A DNA stretch of 64,000 nt from Labilithrix sp. GTDB taxonomy: Bacteria; Myxococcota_A; Polyangia; Polyangiales; Polyangiaceae. Made by a program: the position numbers and the translations under genes. The stretch's first letter is position 1; the number at the start of each line of letters is the position of its first letter. The notes below the pieces were generated by a model. That model was not told the DNA's origin. It was given only the letters and a program-made list of their open reading frames with translations, and did not search any database. The DNA is taken from positions 124,001 to 188,000 of the forward strand of contig JAHBWC010000001.1 of NCBI GenBank assembly GCA_019637225.1, written 5' to 3'. Positions 7,823 through 15,550 of the stretch are shown piece after piece.

Positions 7823-7836
7823 GACCGGCAACACGA

Positions 7837-7877
7837 AGCCCCGATCGTCAACGCCTTCAACGAGAACGATCGGGGCT
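7837..7877. terminator. 12-bp stem hairpin after the 45-residue gene
   Basis: AGCCCCGATCGT (7837-7848) and its exact complement (7866-7877) enclose a 17-nt loop. There is no T-tract. It follows the small RHH-like gene and precedes the replication gene, so it may be a terminator or attenuator, or part of an origin. Its loop length equals that of the hairpins at 480-518 and 4941-4977. Confidence 0.55.
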
Positions 7878-8002
7878 GGGAGCAGCCTCCGTGACAGATT
7901 CTACACCGCCGACGTCGGCGACGCCGCTGGTCTGGACCAGCTCAATATCAAGTGCCCGATTCTCCGCCGCTGCGGACCCAGCCGCAAAAAAGGAAGCAGG
8001 GT

Positions 8003-8047
8003 CCGGGGGCGCAGCCCCCGGCAGGGGTGCGGGGGCTTGGCCCCCGC
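8003..8047. repeat. Two GC-rich 8-bp/3-nt hairpins in tandem (REP-like or origin)
   Basis: CCGGGGGC-GCA-GCCCCCGG at 8003-8021 and GCGGGGGC-TTG-GCCCCCGC at 8029-8047 are perfect hairpins with 3-nt loops, 7 bp apart. They lie immediately before the probable GTG start of the replication initiator. They could be the double-strand origin or initiator-binding hairpins of a rolling-circle replicon, or a REP-type genomic repeat that landed there. Confidence 0.5.
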
Positions 8048-8060
8048 GGGCAGTCGCCTC

Positions 8061-9353
8061 GTGATCGACGACGTGTGGATCACGAACCACGTCCCCGATG
8101 ACGTTGCCCTGGATGTTCGTGAAGACCTTCGGCTCCGGCGCCTTCTGACTACGGATCCGCGCTCGGGCCGGACGTTCGAGACATCCCTCTTCTGTCGCGG
8201 CTTCACCGCGCTCATGGTGACCCCGGACACGCGGACCGTGACGATGCGGTTGAGCGTGCCCAGGATGCACGGCTTCTACAACTTCCCCCTTCGAGCCCTT
8301 CCGCTCGGACACGGGAGCATGACCCTGGACGCCCCCCTGACGCTCTTGCAGGAAGTAACAACGTGGCGAACTTCGATGCCGTTGGAGTTCTGGCCCGTGT
8401 GCCGCGTTACGTTCGGACTCGACTTGTTCGTCGGCAGGGGCAACGTCCTCGGGACCCTGAACGCTCTCAAAGCGAATCGACGCAAGCACTCGTCAGCGGG
8501 CACGGCCTGGACCAACAGGCAGGGCGACCTCACCGGCGTACAATTCGGGGGTCGCAAGGACCAGAGCTACCGCGCAGTCTTCTACGACAAGGGGGCCGAG
8601 ATCATGAGCCGGATTCCGAGGCTCACGGACCAGCACGAGCCGTTCGATCGAGGACGAGCCGAGGACCGGCGACGGCTTGCAGAAGAAGCTGCCGGGTACA
8701 TTCGCTTCGAGGTTGTCCTTCGGGGTGGCTCTCAGATTCGGAAGCCCTTCAACCTTCGAGGTGGGCTTCTCCCGAACCTCCGCCTCATCGCTCTTCCGAT
8801 CGTGAGCGCGTACGTCATCGCGCTGGAGCTTCGGAAGCTCGGGCTGGACCAGCTCGCCGTAGACCTCGGGGATCACAACGCTGAGCGGGGCTTCGAGGCC
8901 CTTCTGTCGGAGATCAGCCGGAAGTCGAAAGACTACCGACCCCGCCAAGGATCGAAGCCGAGGGCCACCCTCACATCGACTCGGCAGTACCTCATCTTCG
9001 CCCACGCCCTTGCGCTCTCGGAGATGAGCAGGAAGACCGTCGAGAGCTACATCGGTGGGTCCTCCATGCTGTACGACCTGGAGGCGGACATGCGGTCCAT
9101 CGGTCTCCCGGTGATGGGCGCCGTGTCCAATGAACCTCCCCGTCGACTCGCCGAGTTCATGACGAACGTGCGGGACCAGCTACCGGACCTTTCTATGGTC
9201 GGGCCGTGGGATCTCCCCGACGGGCTCGACACCAACCCCGTTGCGGAAGGGTGGGCTACCGAGGCTCCTTGGGCCGCCTCGTTCTCGATCGCGGACGGCA
9301 ACGGTATCGTCGTCGACGACTACGACAACGAAGCTAACGAAGCAGGACTGTAG
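8061..9353 (+). CDS. Rolling-circle replication initiator, phage gene II/X (Phage_CRI)-like
   Basis: The product is about 430 residues. Its middle resembles filamentous-phage gene II/X or CRI replication proteins: a VQFGGRKDQSYRAVFYDKG segment ending in AEI, then a YIRFEVVLRGG strand, and a helical C-terminus. In that family this pattern belongs to the nicking domain that starts rolling-circle replication. The match is by motif style, not alignment. The start is uncertain. GTG 8061 follows the two hairpins, but the same frame stays open with coding-like bias back to about 7893 without an obvious start. Upstream small RHH-like proteins fit plasmid-type copy control. Such an initiator next to tailed-phage genes suggests a second, nested element. 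Confidence 0.55.
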   Translation: MIDDVWITNHVPDDVALDVREDLRLRRLLTTDPRSGRTFETSLFCRGFTALMVTPDTRTVTMRLSVPRMHGFYNFPLRALPLGHGSMTLDAPLTLLQEVTTWRTSMPLEFWPVCRVTFGLDLFVGRGNVLGTLNALKANRRKHSSAGTAWTNRQGDLTGVQFGGRKDQSYRAVFYDKGAEIMSRIPRLTDQHEPFDRGRAEDRRRLAEEAAGYIRFEVVLRGGSQIRKPFNLRGGLLPNLRLIALPIVSAYVIALELRKLGLDQLAVDLGDHNAERGFEALLSEISRKSKDYRPRQGSKPRATLTSTRQYLIFAHALALSEMSRKTVESYIGGSSMLYDLEADMRSIGLPVMGAVSNEPPRRLAEFMTNVRDQLPDLSMVGPWDLPDGLDTNPVAEGWATEAPWAASFSIADGNGIVVDDYDNEANEAGL

Positions 9354-9420
9354 TTCTCGGGGGACATCGCGGGCGCCCGCAACCTTGGCTGACACACGCA
9401 GGTGGCTCGGCGGTCCGCAA

Positions 9421-9438
9421 AGCGGAAAATAATCCGCT
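9421..9438. promoter_or_regulatory. Operator-like inverted repeat before ArsR gene
   Basis: AGCGGA-AAATAA-TCCGCT is a perfect 6-bp inverted repeat with an AT-only centre, 60 bp upstream of the GTG at 9498. It fits autoregulation by the adjacent ArsR-type protein and argues that translation starts at 9498 rather than at the GTG at 9402. Confidence 0.5.
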
Positions 9439-9497
9439 CCGCCCGTTCACGCCGCAGTTCCGCGGGTCTGAGGACCATTCGATATTTCTCGAATTGC

Positions 9498-9776
9498 GTG
9501 GAAGAGAGGCTCGTTCGTCTAGCCCAGGCTCTTGCTTGCGGTACCCGATCGGACCTCCTTCGGCGTCTTGGCCCAAGCGGCTGCACGATCTCGGAGGTGT
9601 CGGTGGAAACCAAGCTCGCCCCCTCGACGGTTCACTACCACCTCGCCCGGTTGATGGAGGCGGGCCTCGTCGTCCGAACCCGAAGGGGACGCCGGACGAT
9701 CTACGGGTGGGGACCTACTCGGTGGTCTGTCGTCGAGCGCCCCGCCGACACGGTTCCCAGCGGCGCCCCTCCTTGA
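9498..9776 (+). CDS. ArsR-family winged-helix regulator
   Basis: This 92-residue protein has a clear winged helix. The recognition helix region is SVETKLAPSTVHYHLARLMEA and the wing is LVVRTRRGRRTIYGW, as in ArsR/SmtB proteins. No metal-binding Cys cluster is visible, so the ligand is unknown. The frame also offers GTG 9402, which adds 32 very basic residues, but an inverted repeat lies between the two starts. Its end overlaps the convergent gene at 9715 by 62 bases, which is unusual and may mean one 3' end is misread. It probably regulates genes of the mobile element. Confidence 0.7.
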   Translation: MEERLVRLAQALACGTRSDLLRRLGPSGCTISEVSVETKLAPSTVHYHLARLMEAGLVVRTRRGRRTIYGWGPTRWSVVERPADTVPSGAPP

Positions 9777-10017
9777 ACGCCCACGCCACGAGCGTATCGA
9801 TCTCGAACGAAGCACGGTCGTTCACGAGATCCTCGACGTGTAGATACAGTCGCCAGCCCTCATCGTCGACTCCCCGCCGGAGCTTCCGCTGTGCCTGCCG
9901 CACTTTGGCCGAGAGCCTCCTGTACCCCTTCGTCCGCATCAACATCGCGCCGGTCACGAACGCGAGGGCATCGCCGTCCTCTACGATTTCGGGCGTCAAC
10001 GTCGACCGCCGGTTCAT
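9715..10017 (-). CDS. Hypothetical protein coupled to small resolvase
   Basis: The start is ATG 10017, because it overlaps the resolvase stop as ATGA; the frame extends further upstream, but only as the antisense of nothing useful. The 100-residue product is basic and helical, with FVTGAMLMRTKGYRRLSAKVRQAQRKLRRG and a C-terminal WAFKEG segment near the end. I do not recognise a family. Translation coupled to the resolvase suggests a partner in recombination or its regulation. The last 20 codons overlap the ArsR gene on the other strand. Confidence 0.5.
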   Translation of the reverse strand: MNRRSTLTPEIVEDGDALAFVTGAMLMRTKGYRRLSAKVRQAQRKLRRGVDDEGWRLYLHVEDLVNDRASFEIDTLVAWAFKEGRRWEPCRRGARRQTTE

Positions 10018-10604
10018 GCGCAGGCCCTCACGGCCGCCACGTGTCGTTGAATGGTTGATGCCCCGACGCCAAGAGTGTCGGCGATCTTCCGGACGGACCA
10101 CCCCTGCTCAAGAAGCTCGTGTACCTGATCGAGATCGACCCTGGCCCGAGGGCGGCCAAGCCGCACACCGCGACGACGTGCGGCTGCAACTCCGGCCCGC
10201 ACACGTTCCTGTAGGATACATCTCTCAAACTCGGCCATGGCGCTCACGACGTGCATGAGCAACCGTCCGCTCGGGCAGGTCAGGTCGAACGACTCCTTCA
10301 CCGAGGCGAAGGCGACGCCGATGGCGTCAAGCTCGTCGAGGGTGACGACCATGTTCTTGATCGACCTGAACATCCGGTCGGAGCGCCACACCACGAGCAC
10401 GTCATACCGCCGCCGACGCGCGTCCCCGAGAAGGCGGTCAAGCTCGGGGCGGCGATCACGAGCCCCGCTGACGCCGTGATCCACGTAGGTGTCGCCAAGC
10501 ACCCATCCGCGTCGGGTGATGAAGTCTTTGGTTTCGTCGTCCTGGAGACGAGGGTCCTGGTCCGTTCTCGAAACGCGCAAGTACCGGGCGGCGCGAAGGG
10601 GCAT
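10014..10604 (-). CDS. Small serine recombinase (resolvase/invertase)
   Basis: This 196-residue protein is the usual size for the Tn3-resolvase/Hin-invertase family. The catalytic serine is Ser12 in YLRVSRTDQ. Further family motifs are DHGVSGARDRRPEL, VWRSDRMFRS, and an MAEFERCILQERVRAG segment that leads into the long E helix. A C-terminal helix-turn-helix (GWSVRKIADTLGVGASTIQRH) binds the site. ATG 10604 is chosen because the catalytic domain begins right there; an upstream GTG/ATG extension carries a CPAC motif of doubtful value. It would resolve or invert DNA between short sites in the element. The next gene starts within its stop codon. Confidence 0.88.
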   Translation of the reverse strand: MPLRAARYLRVSRTDQDPRLQDDETKDFITRRGWVLGDTYVDHGVSGARDRRPELDRLLGDARRRRYDVLVVWRSDRMFRSIKNMVVTLDELDAIGVAFASVKESFDLTCPSGRLLMHVVSAMAEFERCILQERVRAGVAAARRRGVRLGRPRARVDLDQVHELLEQGWSVRKIADTLGVGASTIQRHVAAVRACA

Positions 10605-10750
10605 GGCCGTATGACAAGCGGGACACTTTTGGATCAAGGCCGTGCCGAAAACCATCGCGGACGCGTCCCTCGAAGCCCCTCATTTCGAGCCCCCGCCAAA
10701 GCGGACTACCGGCACCCGAAATCATTCGATTCCGGCACGAGGGAAGGCCG

Positions 10751-12073
10751 CTATGGCGTGCAGGCGGACGCGACCACCGCCCGGCACTCCGCAGTCATCC
10801 GCTTCGGCTCACCGATCCCCGAGTCGATGCCGACGACGGCGGCGTCCGTGTCGCACTTGTTCTTCGCCCGCCTGGCGAAGTCCTGGAGCCCGGAGTGGTC
10901 GACGAACGCCTTGCGCGCCGGGCAGTAGGTGTCCTTCGTCCGCTTGGGGATCTCGGCGTCGACGGCCGTCGTCGCCCGTACCCGACTCGGGGTTTGCGGG
11001 AGCGTCCGCGCGACCGTGTTCATGTGCCGGAGCTTCGAGATGTCGTCGATGGTGAACGCGACAGACTGCCAGAGGTCCTCGGCCTCACGGGCAAACGCTG
11101 CCTCGCGTCGGTTCAACTCGCCGAGCGCATCGCAGGCGTACGACGGGCCGGTGCCCTCCTTGCAAGCTCGCCGGAACAGCTCGTCAGCCTTCGCCAACGT
11201 CTCCGGCGTCCGCTTGGTCTCGTAGAGCTGGATCCCGACCCGGACGCAGGCATAGTCGTCGTTGGCAGCACACGCCTTCTTGCAGGCGTCGATGCCTGCG
11301 GCACAGGTCTTCTCGGCCGCCTCGATCTTCGGCCTCTCTTCCGCCAGGCGTGCCTGTCGTGCCGCGTTGGCTGCCTCCCGTTGGTCCCTCGCGGTCGCGA
11401 TCTCCTCTGCCTTCCGTGCAGCTTGGTCCGCGAGGGCCTCACACTCCGCCACCCTCCGCTCGTCGTTGGCGAGGTTCGGGTAGGTAGCCGCCGCCTTCGC
11501 GCGGGTCACGAGGTTGACGAACAGGGGGTCGTCTTGGCATCCGCACCGGGAGAGCGCTTGGGTGGCCTTCTCGGCGGCGACCTTCGCTCGGGCAAGGAGG
11601 GCCTGCTGTCCCTCAGCCCGTTGCCGAGCCGCAGCCTTCTCCGGATGGAGCCGATCGTCGAGGAGTTGTTCGGCATGGCACGCGCGAGCTTCACCTCGCC
11701 GACACGCACGAGCGGCCATCCCGCGGTACTCACCGATCCAGCCAGCCTTCTCCTGGTCGAGCGTCTTCAGGCCGTGAGCCTCACGCCAGTCCACGTACGG
11801 CCCCACGCCCTCGACGCGGTAGACGAGCAGCAGCTCGCACCACGGACTCGCGCCGTCCCCTCGCTGTGCTCGGGCGGAATGGTCGCTCTCGCAACGACTC
11901 ACGCAGGCATCGACATTATTCGTACACCACCGATCTTCCGCTTCCCACGTAGTCCACGCCGGGGTCGATGCTTGGGGTGCCGTTCCAGCACACGCCAGCG
12001 TGATACTCAAAACGACGATACCGACCACTACCCGCACGACACCGACGAGCGCAGCTCCCGCTGTAACACGCAT
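10751..12073 (-). CDS. Cys-rich secreted lipoprotein, helical
   Basis: ATG 12073 opens a signal peptide with a long hydrophobic core and a lipobox ending TLAC (Cys near residue 28), so the product should be lipid-anchored. The 440-residue protein has a Trp/Cys-rich front part and a charged coiled-coil middle (repeated KAAAEKA and REAANAARQARL types). It also has short Cys-paired helical repeats (TCAAGIDACKKACAANDDYAC) reminiscent of Sel1/TPR-like Cys-rich repeats. No enzyme motif is seen. Such cargo in a mobile element could be a surface-exclusion or host-interaction protein, but that is speculation. It is divergent from the XRE regulator at 12192. Confidence 0.65.
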   Translation of the reverse strand: MRVTAGAALVGVVRVVVGIVVLSITLACAGTAPQASTPAWTTWEAEDRWCTNNVDACVSRCESDHSARAQRGDGASPWCELLLVYRVEGVGPYVDWREAHGLKTLDQEKAGWIGEYRGMAARACRRGEARACHAEQLLDDRLHPEKAAARQRAEGQQALLARAKVAAEKATQALSRCGCQDDPLFVNLVTRAKAAATYPNLANDERRVAECEALADQAARKAEEIATARDQREAANAARQARLAEERPKIEAAEKTCAAGIDACKKACAANDDYACVRVGIQLYETKRTPETLAKADELFRRACKEGTGPSYACDALGELNRREAAFAREAEDLWQSVAFTIDDISKLRHMNTVARTLPQTPSRVRATTAVDAEIPKRTKDTYCPARKAFVDHSGLQDFARRAKNKCDTDAAVVGIDSGIGEPKRMTAECRAVVASACTP

Positions 12074-12191
12074 CCCTATCCTCCCTGATTGCAGCCCTGG
12101 CCTGGCTCCAGACCCATGTACACCATCGTTCCATCGAACGTACACGAAGGGTCATCGACCGGGAATCGACCTTCCAGGCACCCTCTGCGGC

Positions 12192-12497
12192 GTGCGCATT
12201 GGCCGAGAAATTCGACGGCGGCGGCATGCCTTTGGGTGGACGCTTGAGGAGCTGGCCCACCGCTCGGGCCTCTCCGCAAGGTACATCTCCAACGTCGAGA
12301 ACGACCGGCGCGATCCAAGCCTCTCGACCATTGTGGCTGTCGCCAAAGCTCTCGGTGCCGAGCCTGGCGAGCTTCTAGGGATCCAGGCTATGTCCCCAAC
12401 GGCCCTCGAAGCTGGCAAGCTCTTCGCCCTCCTCTCGCCCGAAGCACAGCAGGTCGCGCTCCAGATGATGCGGCTGCTCGGCCGACGACGCCGTTGA
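12192..12497 (+). CDS. XRE-family transcriptional regulator
   Basis: The product from GTG 12192 is 101 residues. Residues 1-65 form a Cro/CI-type helix-turn-helix (EIRRRRHAFGWTLEELAHRSG, then ARYISNVENDRRDPSLSTI) followed by VAVAKALG. The C-terminal tail is helical (FALLSPEAQQVALQMMRLLG). No ribosome binding site decides the start; upstream in-frame codons overlap the divergent lipoprotein gene. It may repress the 118-bp divergent promoter region it shares with that gene. Its TGA lies in a 16-bp palindrome shared with the convergent gene's stop. Confidence 0.75.
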   Translation: MRIGREIRRRRHAFGWTLEELAHRSGLSARYISNVENDRRDPSLSTIVAVAKALGAEPGELLGIQAMSPTALEAGKLFALLSPEAQQVALQMMRLLGRRRR

Positions 12498-12506
12498 CGT
12501 CAACGG
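12491..12506. other. Perfect 16-bp palindrome over two convergent stop codons
   Basis: CCGTTGACGTCAACGG has no loop and spans the TGA of the XRE gene (12495-12497) and the TGA of the convergent HEAT-like gene (12500-12502). It could be a protein-binding site or simply a by-product of the two stops. It is not a hairpin terminator. Confidence 0.4.
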
Positions 12507-13312
12507 TTCGACGGCCGGTTCTCACTCAGGGTGGCTTGGGCTCGAAGAAGAGCTGCACGCGCCTCGACGTGGGGCTCGATCCGCAGGCGGTTCCCGATGA
12601 GGCCCAATGCTTGGGCGGCGCCAGGCAGTCCGAGTTCGAGCCGGTGTGCAATGGCGACGCGAACGTCGGCGTTGAGGTCGTTCAACATCTTGGCGATGAA
12701 GTCCACGTCTGGCTCGATCAGCTCGGAGGCGAGGTCCACGGCGGCTTCCCTTACAGCGGCCGAGCAGGAGGCCGCCCAGCGGTCCCGTGCACCCAGGAGG
12801 ATGCACGTCGGAACGCCACGCGCGCGGTGAACTGCTTCCAGCAGGCGTGCGAGCTGTCGAACATGTTCGTCGGCCCGAGCCCGGTCGAGAAGTCGAAGAA
12901 GGGCACCATCATCGACGTGTGCCGCCTGGCCTGCACCGCAAAGAACGTCGACCGCTACATCGCGAAGGTCATCTCCGGCGGTGGCATCATCAAGAACGCG
13001 AACTGCATCCTCGCGGACGCGGGGGTCATGAAACCGGCCGAGCTTCTCGGACGATCGCCACGACCTGTTTGCCGGGATTCCCCTCAACCAAGTCCACACC
13101 AGCCAGGGTGCCCTTGTGGGAACCGAAAGCCCTTCGTTCGTGGCGACGAGAAGTGCCTCGGCTGCGGCGGCTCTTAGCCCCGGAGACGACTCGACATGCT
13201 CCAAGACTTCACAGGCGGCTGCCAGGAGTGTCCCCACGAGCGGCCTACACGCCCCATACGTGTCGATCAAGCGGCTGGCCGCTCCGAGCTGTCCGTCCGT
13301 CGAAGTTGGCAC
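12500..13312 (-). CDS. HEAT-repeat-like protein, probably interrupted
   Basis: The frame runs 270 codons from GTG 13312. Both ends look like alpha-helical HEAT repeats: AAAAEALLVATNEG near residues 47-60, and AAVREAAVDLASELIEPD followed by NDLNADVRVAIAHRLELG near residues 185-228. Third-position G/C is high in the C-terminal part. Between roughly 12805 and 13060 the bias switches to the opposite strand, so the middle 85 residues may be antisense to an inserted fragment, leaving the HEAT protein chimeric. The N-terminal third (13060-13312) has only moderate bias. It is divergent from the gene at 13354. A scaffold role is the most that can be said. Confidence 0.45.
   Translation of the reverse strand: MPTSTDGQLGAASRLIDTYGACRPLVGTLLAAACEVLEHVESSPGLRAAAAEALLVATNEGLSVPTRAPWLVWTWLRGIPANRSWRSSEKLGRFHDPRVREDAVRVLDDATAGDDLRDVAVDVLCGAGQAAHVDDGALLRLLDRARADEHVRQLARLLEAVHRARGVPTCILLGARDRWAASCSAAVREAAVDLASELIEPDVDFIAKMLNDLNADVRVAIAHRLELGLPGAAQALGLIGNRLRIEPHVEARAALLRAQATLSENRPSNR
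12805..13060 (+). pseudogene. Coding fragment on + strand inside the HEAT-like gene
   Basis: The + frame here gives NATRAVNCFQQACELSNMF, VEKSKKGTIIDVCRLACTAK and YIAKVISGGGIIKNANCI. Nearly every third base is G or C, including Lys, Asn, Ile and Phe codons. The antisense frame has about half G/C at its wobble positions over the same stretch. There is no start and the frame drifts on to TAG near 13175. It looks like part of a Cys-containing secreted-type protein dropped into another gene. The boundaries are approximate. Confidence 0.4.
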
Positions 13313-13353
13313 CGACGGACTTGGGCCAACGCGGTACGCTCGTAAGGGGCCGC

Positions 13354-15024
13354 ATGCGATTCAAGCAACTCGCCGATCGAACGGGCTGGACGATCCCAGC
13401 GAACGTGCCTTTGAAGGTCGAGAGCGTGGCCGACCTCCTTCTCGCGTGCCGGAAGGAGGACGTGCCCATCTACATCTCGATGGGCGACTTTCTGGTCTAC
13501 GGCGTGCTCGTGCCGTCGTCGTTGCTGACGGGCGACTTCGCGGCCGACATCCTTGGCTGGAACATGATGGTGCCGCCGCCGGGGTACGGCTACGGCTATG
13601 GCTTCAGCTCGGGAGACATCGACCCTTTCCTTAGCGAGCCGCTTGACCACACCGGCTCGACGATCCTCGACGAAGGAACGGCTCCGTTGTTCATGCGGCG
13701 TCCCGCGGCGAGTGGGTCGTACATCGAACCGAACCAGTGGCTTACGCACGTCCTCGATCTTCATCGCGCGGAAGCCAAGGGCGGTTGGTGCCGCCTCAAC
13801 CACCTAGGCGAGAACGTCCCGGTTCTGCGCGTCGACACCGACGGGGCGGTCTGCACCATCGAACGGGACGCGCTCGACCTTTTCCTCGTTGCGGGGGACC
13901 TGAGCCTCGTCCGCGTTGTGGATGTGACGAAGCGGAGCACCGACTTTAGCTCCGTGAGGTACGTGCCGGGAAAGGATTACGCTGACGCGAAAGCTGAGGT
14001 CTTCTTCCAAACGTACGAGGCGCAGGGGACGGTGATCAGCGTGCGCGGCTTCGACGTGGTGCGGGTCACACCCGAGAGGGCTGCTCGCGCACGGCTCGTG
14101 ATGCAGGGGAAAGAGCCTCGCGACTACGAGAGCTTCAAGATCGTCGACTTCAAGCACGGCGTCGTAAGGGAATGGGAGGCCGACCCAGCGAAGGTCGGCA
14201 ACTACTTCGTCCCTTCGGAGCTTCCGTTCGGAACGTCGCCCGTATTTTTCAAGCCGGACGTGTTGGTCCAATATCGCACGGACCCGGCCCGCTTCCGGGT
14301 ACTCCCGGATCGCGTGGAGTGCGTCGGGGCGTGGTCACTGCCGTTCTACGTAAACGAAGACGGACAGGTTCACGTGTACCTCGTCGACCTTGCGGCCATC
14401 CCGTACGAGGAGCAGCTCGGCTGGAAGCGGTTCAACGAGGAGCCGAAGGGGCCGATCGCGGACGTGGCGTACCGGCAGGACTTCAAGGGCGAATGGACCC
14501 GGAACTACGACCCGCTTCTCTCGTTGCGAGAAATCATCCAGTCCTTTCCAGCCGCGGACGTAGACGCTGGAAACGTGACGGTTTGGGAGCTTGGCACGCT
14601 GCCGAGCACCAGGAACCTCGACTTCTTGGGGTACGTCGTCACGGAGTCGCAGAAGGAGTTCGAGGACCAGATCCTCGCGCTCACGCAGATCGTCGTCGAG
14701 GGCTTGAATAGGGGTGAGATCAACCGCCTTGCCGATGCGCTTGGATGCCGCGACAAGCAGCTTGGCTCGATCAAGCAGCTCGCGAAGGTGATGGAGTCTT
14801 TGATGGTTCCCGAGGACGCCCGCGGGGCCATCTTGGTGCCGTTCATCGAGGTCCAGAACCTCCGAAGCAGCTCGGTCGCGCACCGAGGCAGCGGCAAGCT
14901 CGAAGGGGACCAGCGCGTTTACTACCGCGAGCTGCTCCGGCGGGTCGACGAAGCGATGCGGAAGCTCGCCGAGCTGGTCACGGCCTCGACCTTCAAGCTG
15001 CCTGCATCGTCGCCGCCTCCTTGA
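13354..15024 (+). CDS. Large unknown protein, first gene of two-gene cargo operon
   Basis: ATG 13354 follows AAGGGG at good spacing; longer in-frame extensions are low-quality. The 556-residue protein has no signal peptide or membrane helix. The N-terminal half includes a Gly/Tyr run (PGYGYGYGF). The C-terminal half has an aromatic-rich stretch: VFFKPDVLVQYRTDPARFRV, then CVGAWSLPFYVNEDGQVHV, then an IPYEEQLGWKRFNEEPKGPI segment. A helical tail follows. I recall similar YEEQLxWKxxNExPK proteins annotated only as hypothetical. It could sense or act on a ligand, but no catalytic set is evident. It lies next to an integrase and 11 bp before a small partner gene, a position typical of defence or cargo modules. 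Confidence 0.65.
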   Translation: MRFKQLADRTGWTIPANVPLKVESVADLLLACRKEDVPIYISMGDFLVYGVLVPSSLLTGDFAADILGWNMMVPPPGYGYGYGFSSGDIDPFLSEPLDHTGSTILDEGTAPLFMRRPAASGSYIEPNQWLTHVLDLHRAEAKGGWCRLNHLGENVPVLRVDTDGAVCTIERDALDLFLVAGDLSLVRVVDVTKRSTDFSSVRYVPGKDYADAKAEVFFQTYEAQGTVISVRGFDVVRVTPERAARARLVMQGKEPRDYESFKIVDFKHGVVREWEADPAKVGNYFVPSELPFGTSPVFFKPDVLVQYRTDPARFRVLPDRVECVGAWSLPFYVNEDGQVHVYLVDLAAIPYEEQLGWKRFNEEPKGPIADVAYRQDFKGEWTRNYDPLLSLREIIQSFPAADVDAGNVTVWELGTLPSTRNLDFLGYVVTESQKEFEDQILALTQIVVEGLNRGEINRLADALGCRDKQLGSIKQLAKVMESLMVPEDARGAILVPFIEVQNLRSSSVAHRGSGKLEGDQRVYYRELLRRVDEAMRKLAELVTASTFKLPASSPPP

Positions 15025-15034
15025 GCCACGCCCC

Positions 15035-15550
15035 ATGGCTTACGTTCGGATCTCCGTCGCTGACCTGTGGACGTACCGCGTCGCCGAGACGGGGGGCACC
15101 GAACGAGAGCCTCTCTCTCGACTCGCCGAAGGCCAGAACAGCGGACACGTTCACGGCACGTTGACGATCGAGATCGCCGGACGGACCGTTCCTCATCTTG
15201 GGTTCTTCGGTCCAGACGACGTGTGCATGAACACGTGGGTGGTGGAGCTGTGCTTGGCGGCCAACGCGCTCGGCGAAGGATCCGGTGAACACACGTTCGA
15301 TGAAGGGGAGCAGGGACAACCCGCGTTCACGTTTCAACGTATCGGAGAGGACGTCTCCTTCTCCATCAACGAGTCCGTCTTGGGCGGTGGCCCTGCCGAT
15401 CCCGAATGGCAAGACGTCAGGTTCCCGTACGGCGCCTTCCGGACGGCCGTCGTGGCCTTCCTCGATGACCTTCGCGAACAACTCCGGCGCCACGCCCCGG
15501 ACGGGTGGGAGCCATGGTGGCCACACAAGGCCCGTCTCAGCCCCGCCTAG
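15035..15550 (+). CDS. Unknown protein, second gene of cargo operon
   Basis: The 171-residue product starts at ATG 15035, 10 bp after the previous stop, and surely shares its transcript. It is acidic and soluble, with alternating strands and two aromatic segments (VPHLGFFGPDDVCMNTWVVE and GEDVSFSINESVLGGG). It ends with a helix FRTAVVAFLDDLREQLRR. This alpha/beta size and charge resemble immunity or antitoxin-like partners, but no family is recognised. Pairing with the large unknown gene suggests a toxin-antitoxin-like or sensor-effector unit; that is inference. Confidence 0.6.
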   Translation: MAYVRISVADLWTYRVAETGGTEREPLSRLAEGQNSGHVHGTLTIEIAGRTVPHLGFFGPDDVCMNTWVVELCLAANALGEGSGEHTFDEGEQGQPAFTFQRIGEDVSFSINESVLGGGPADPEWQDVRFPYGAFRTAVVAFLDDLREQLRRHAPDGWEPWWPHKARLSPA

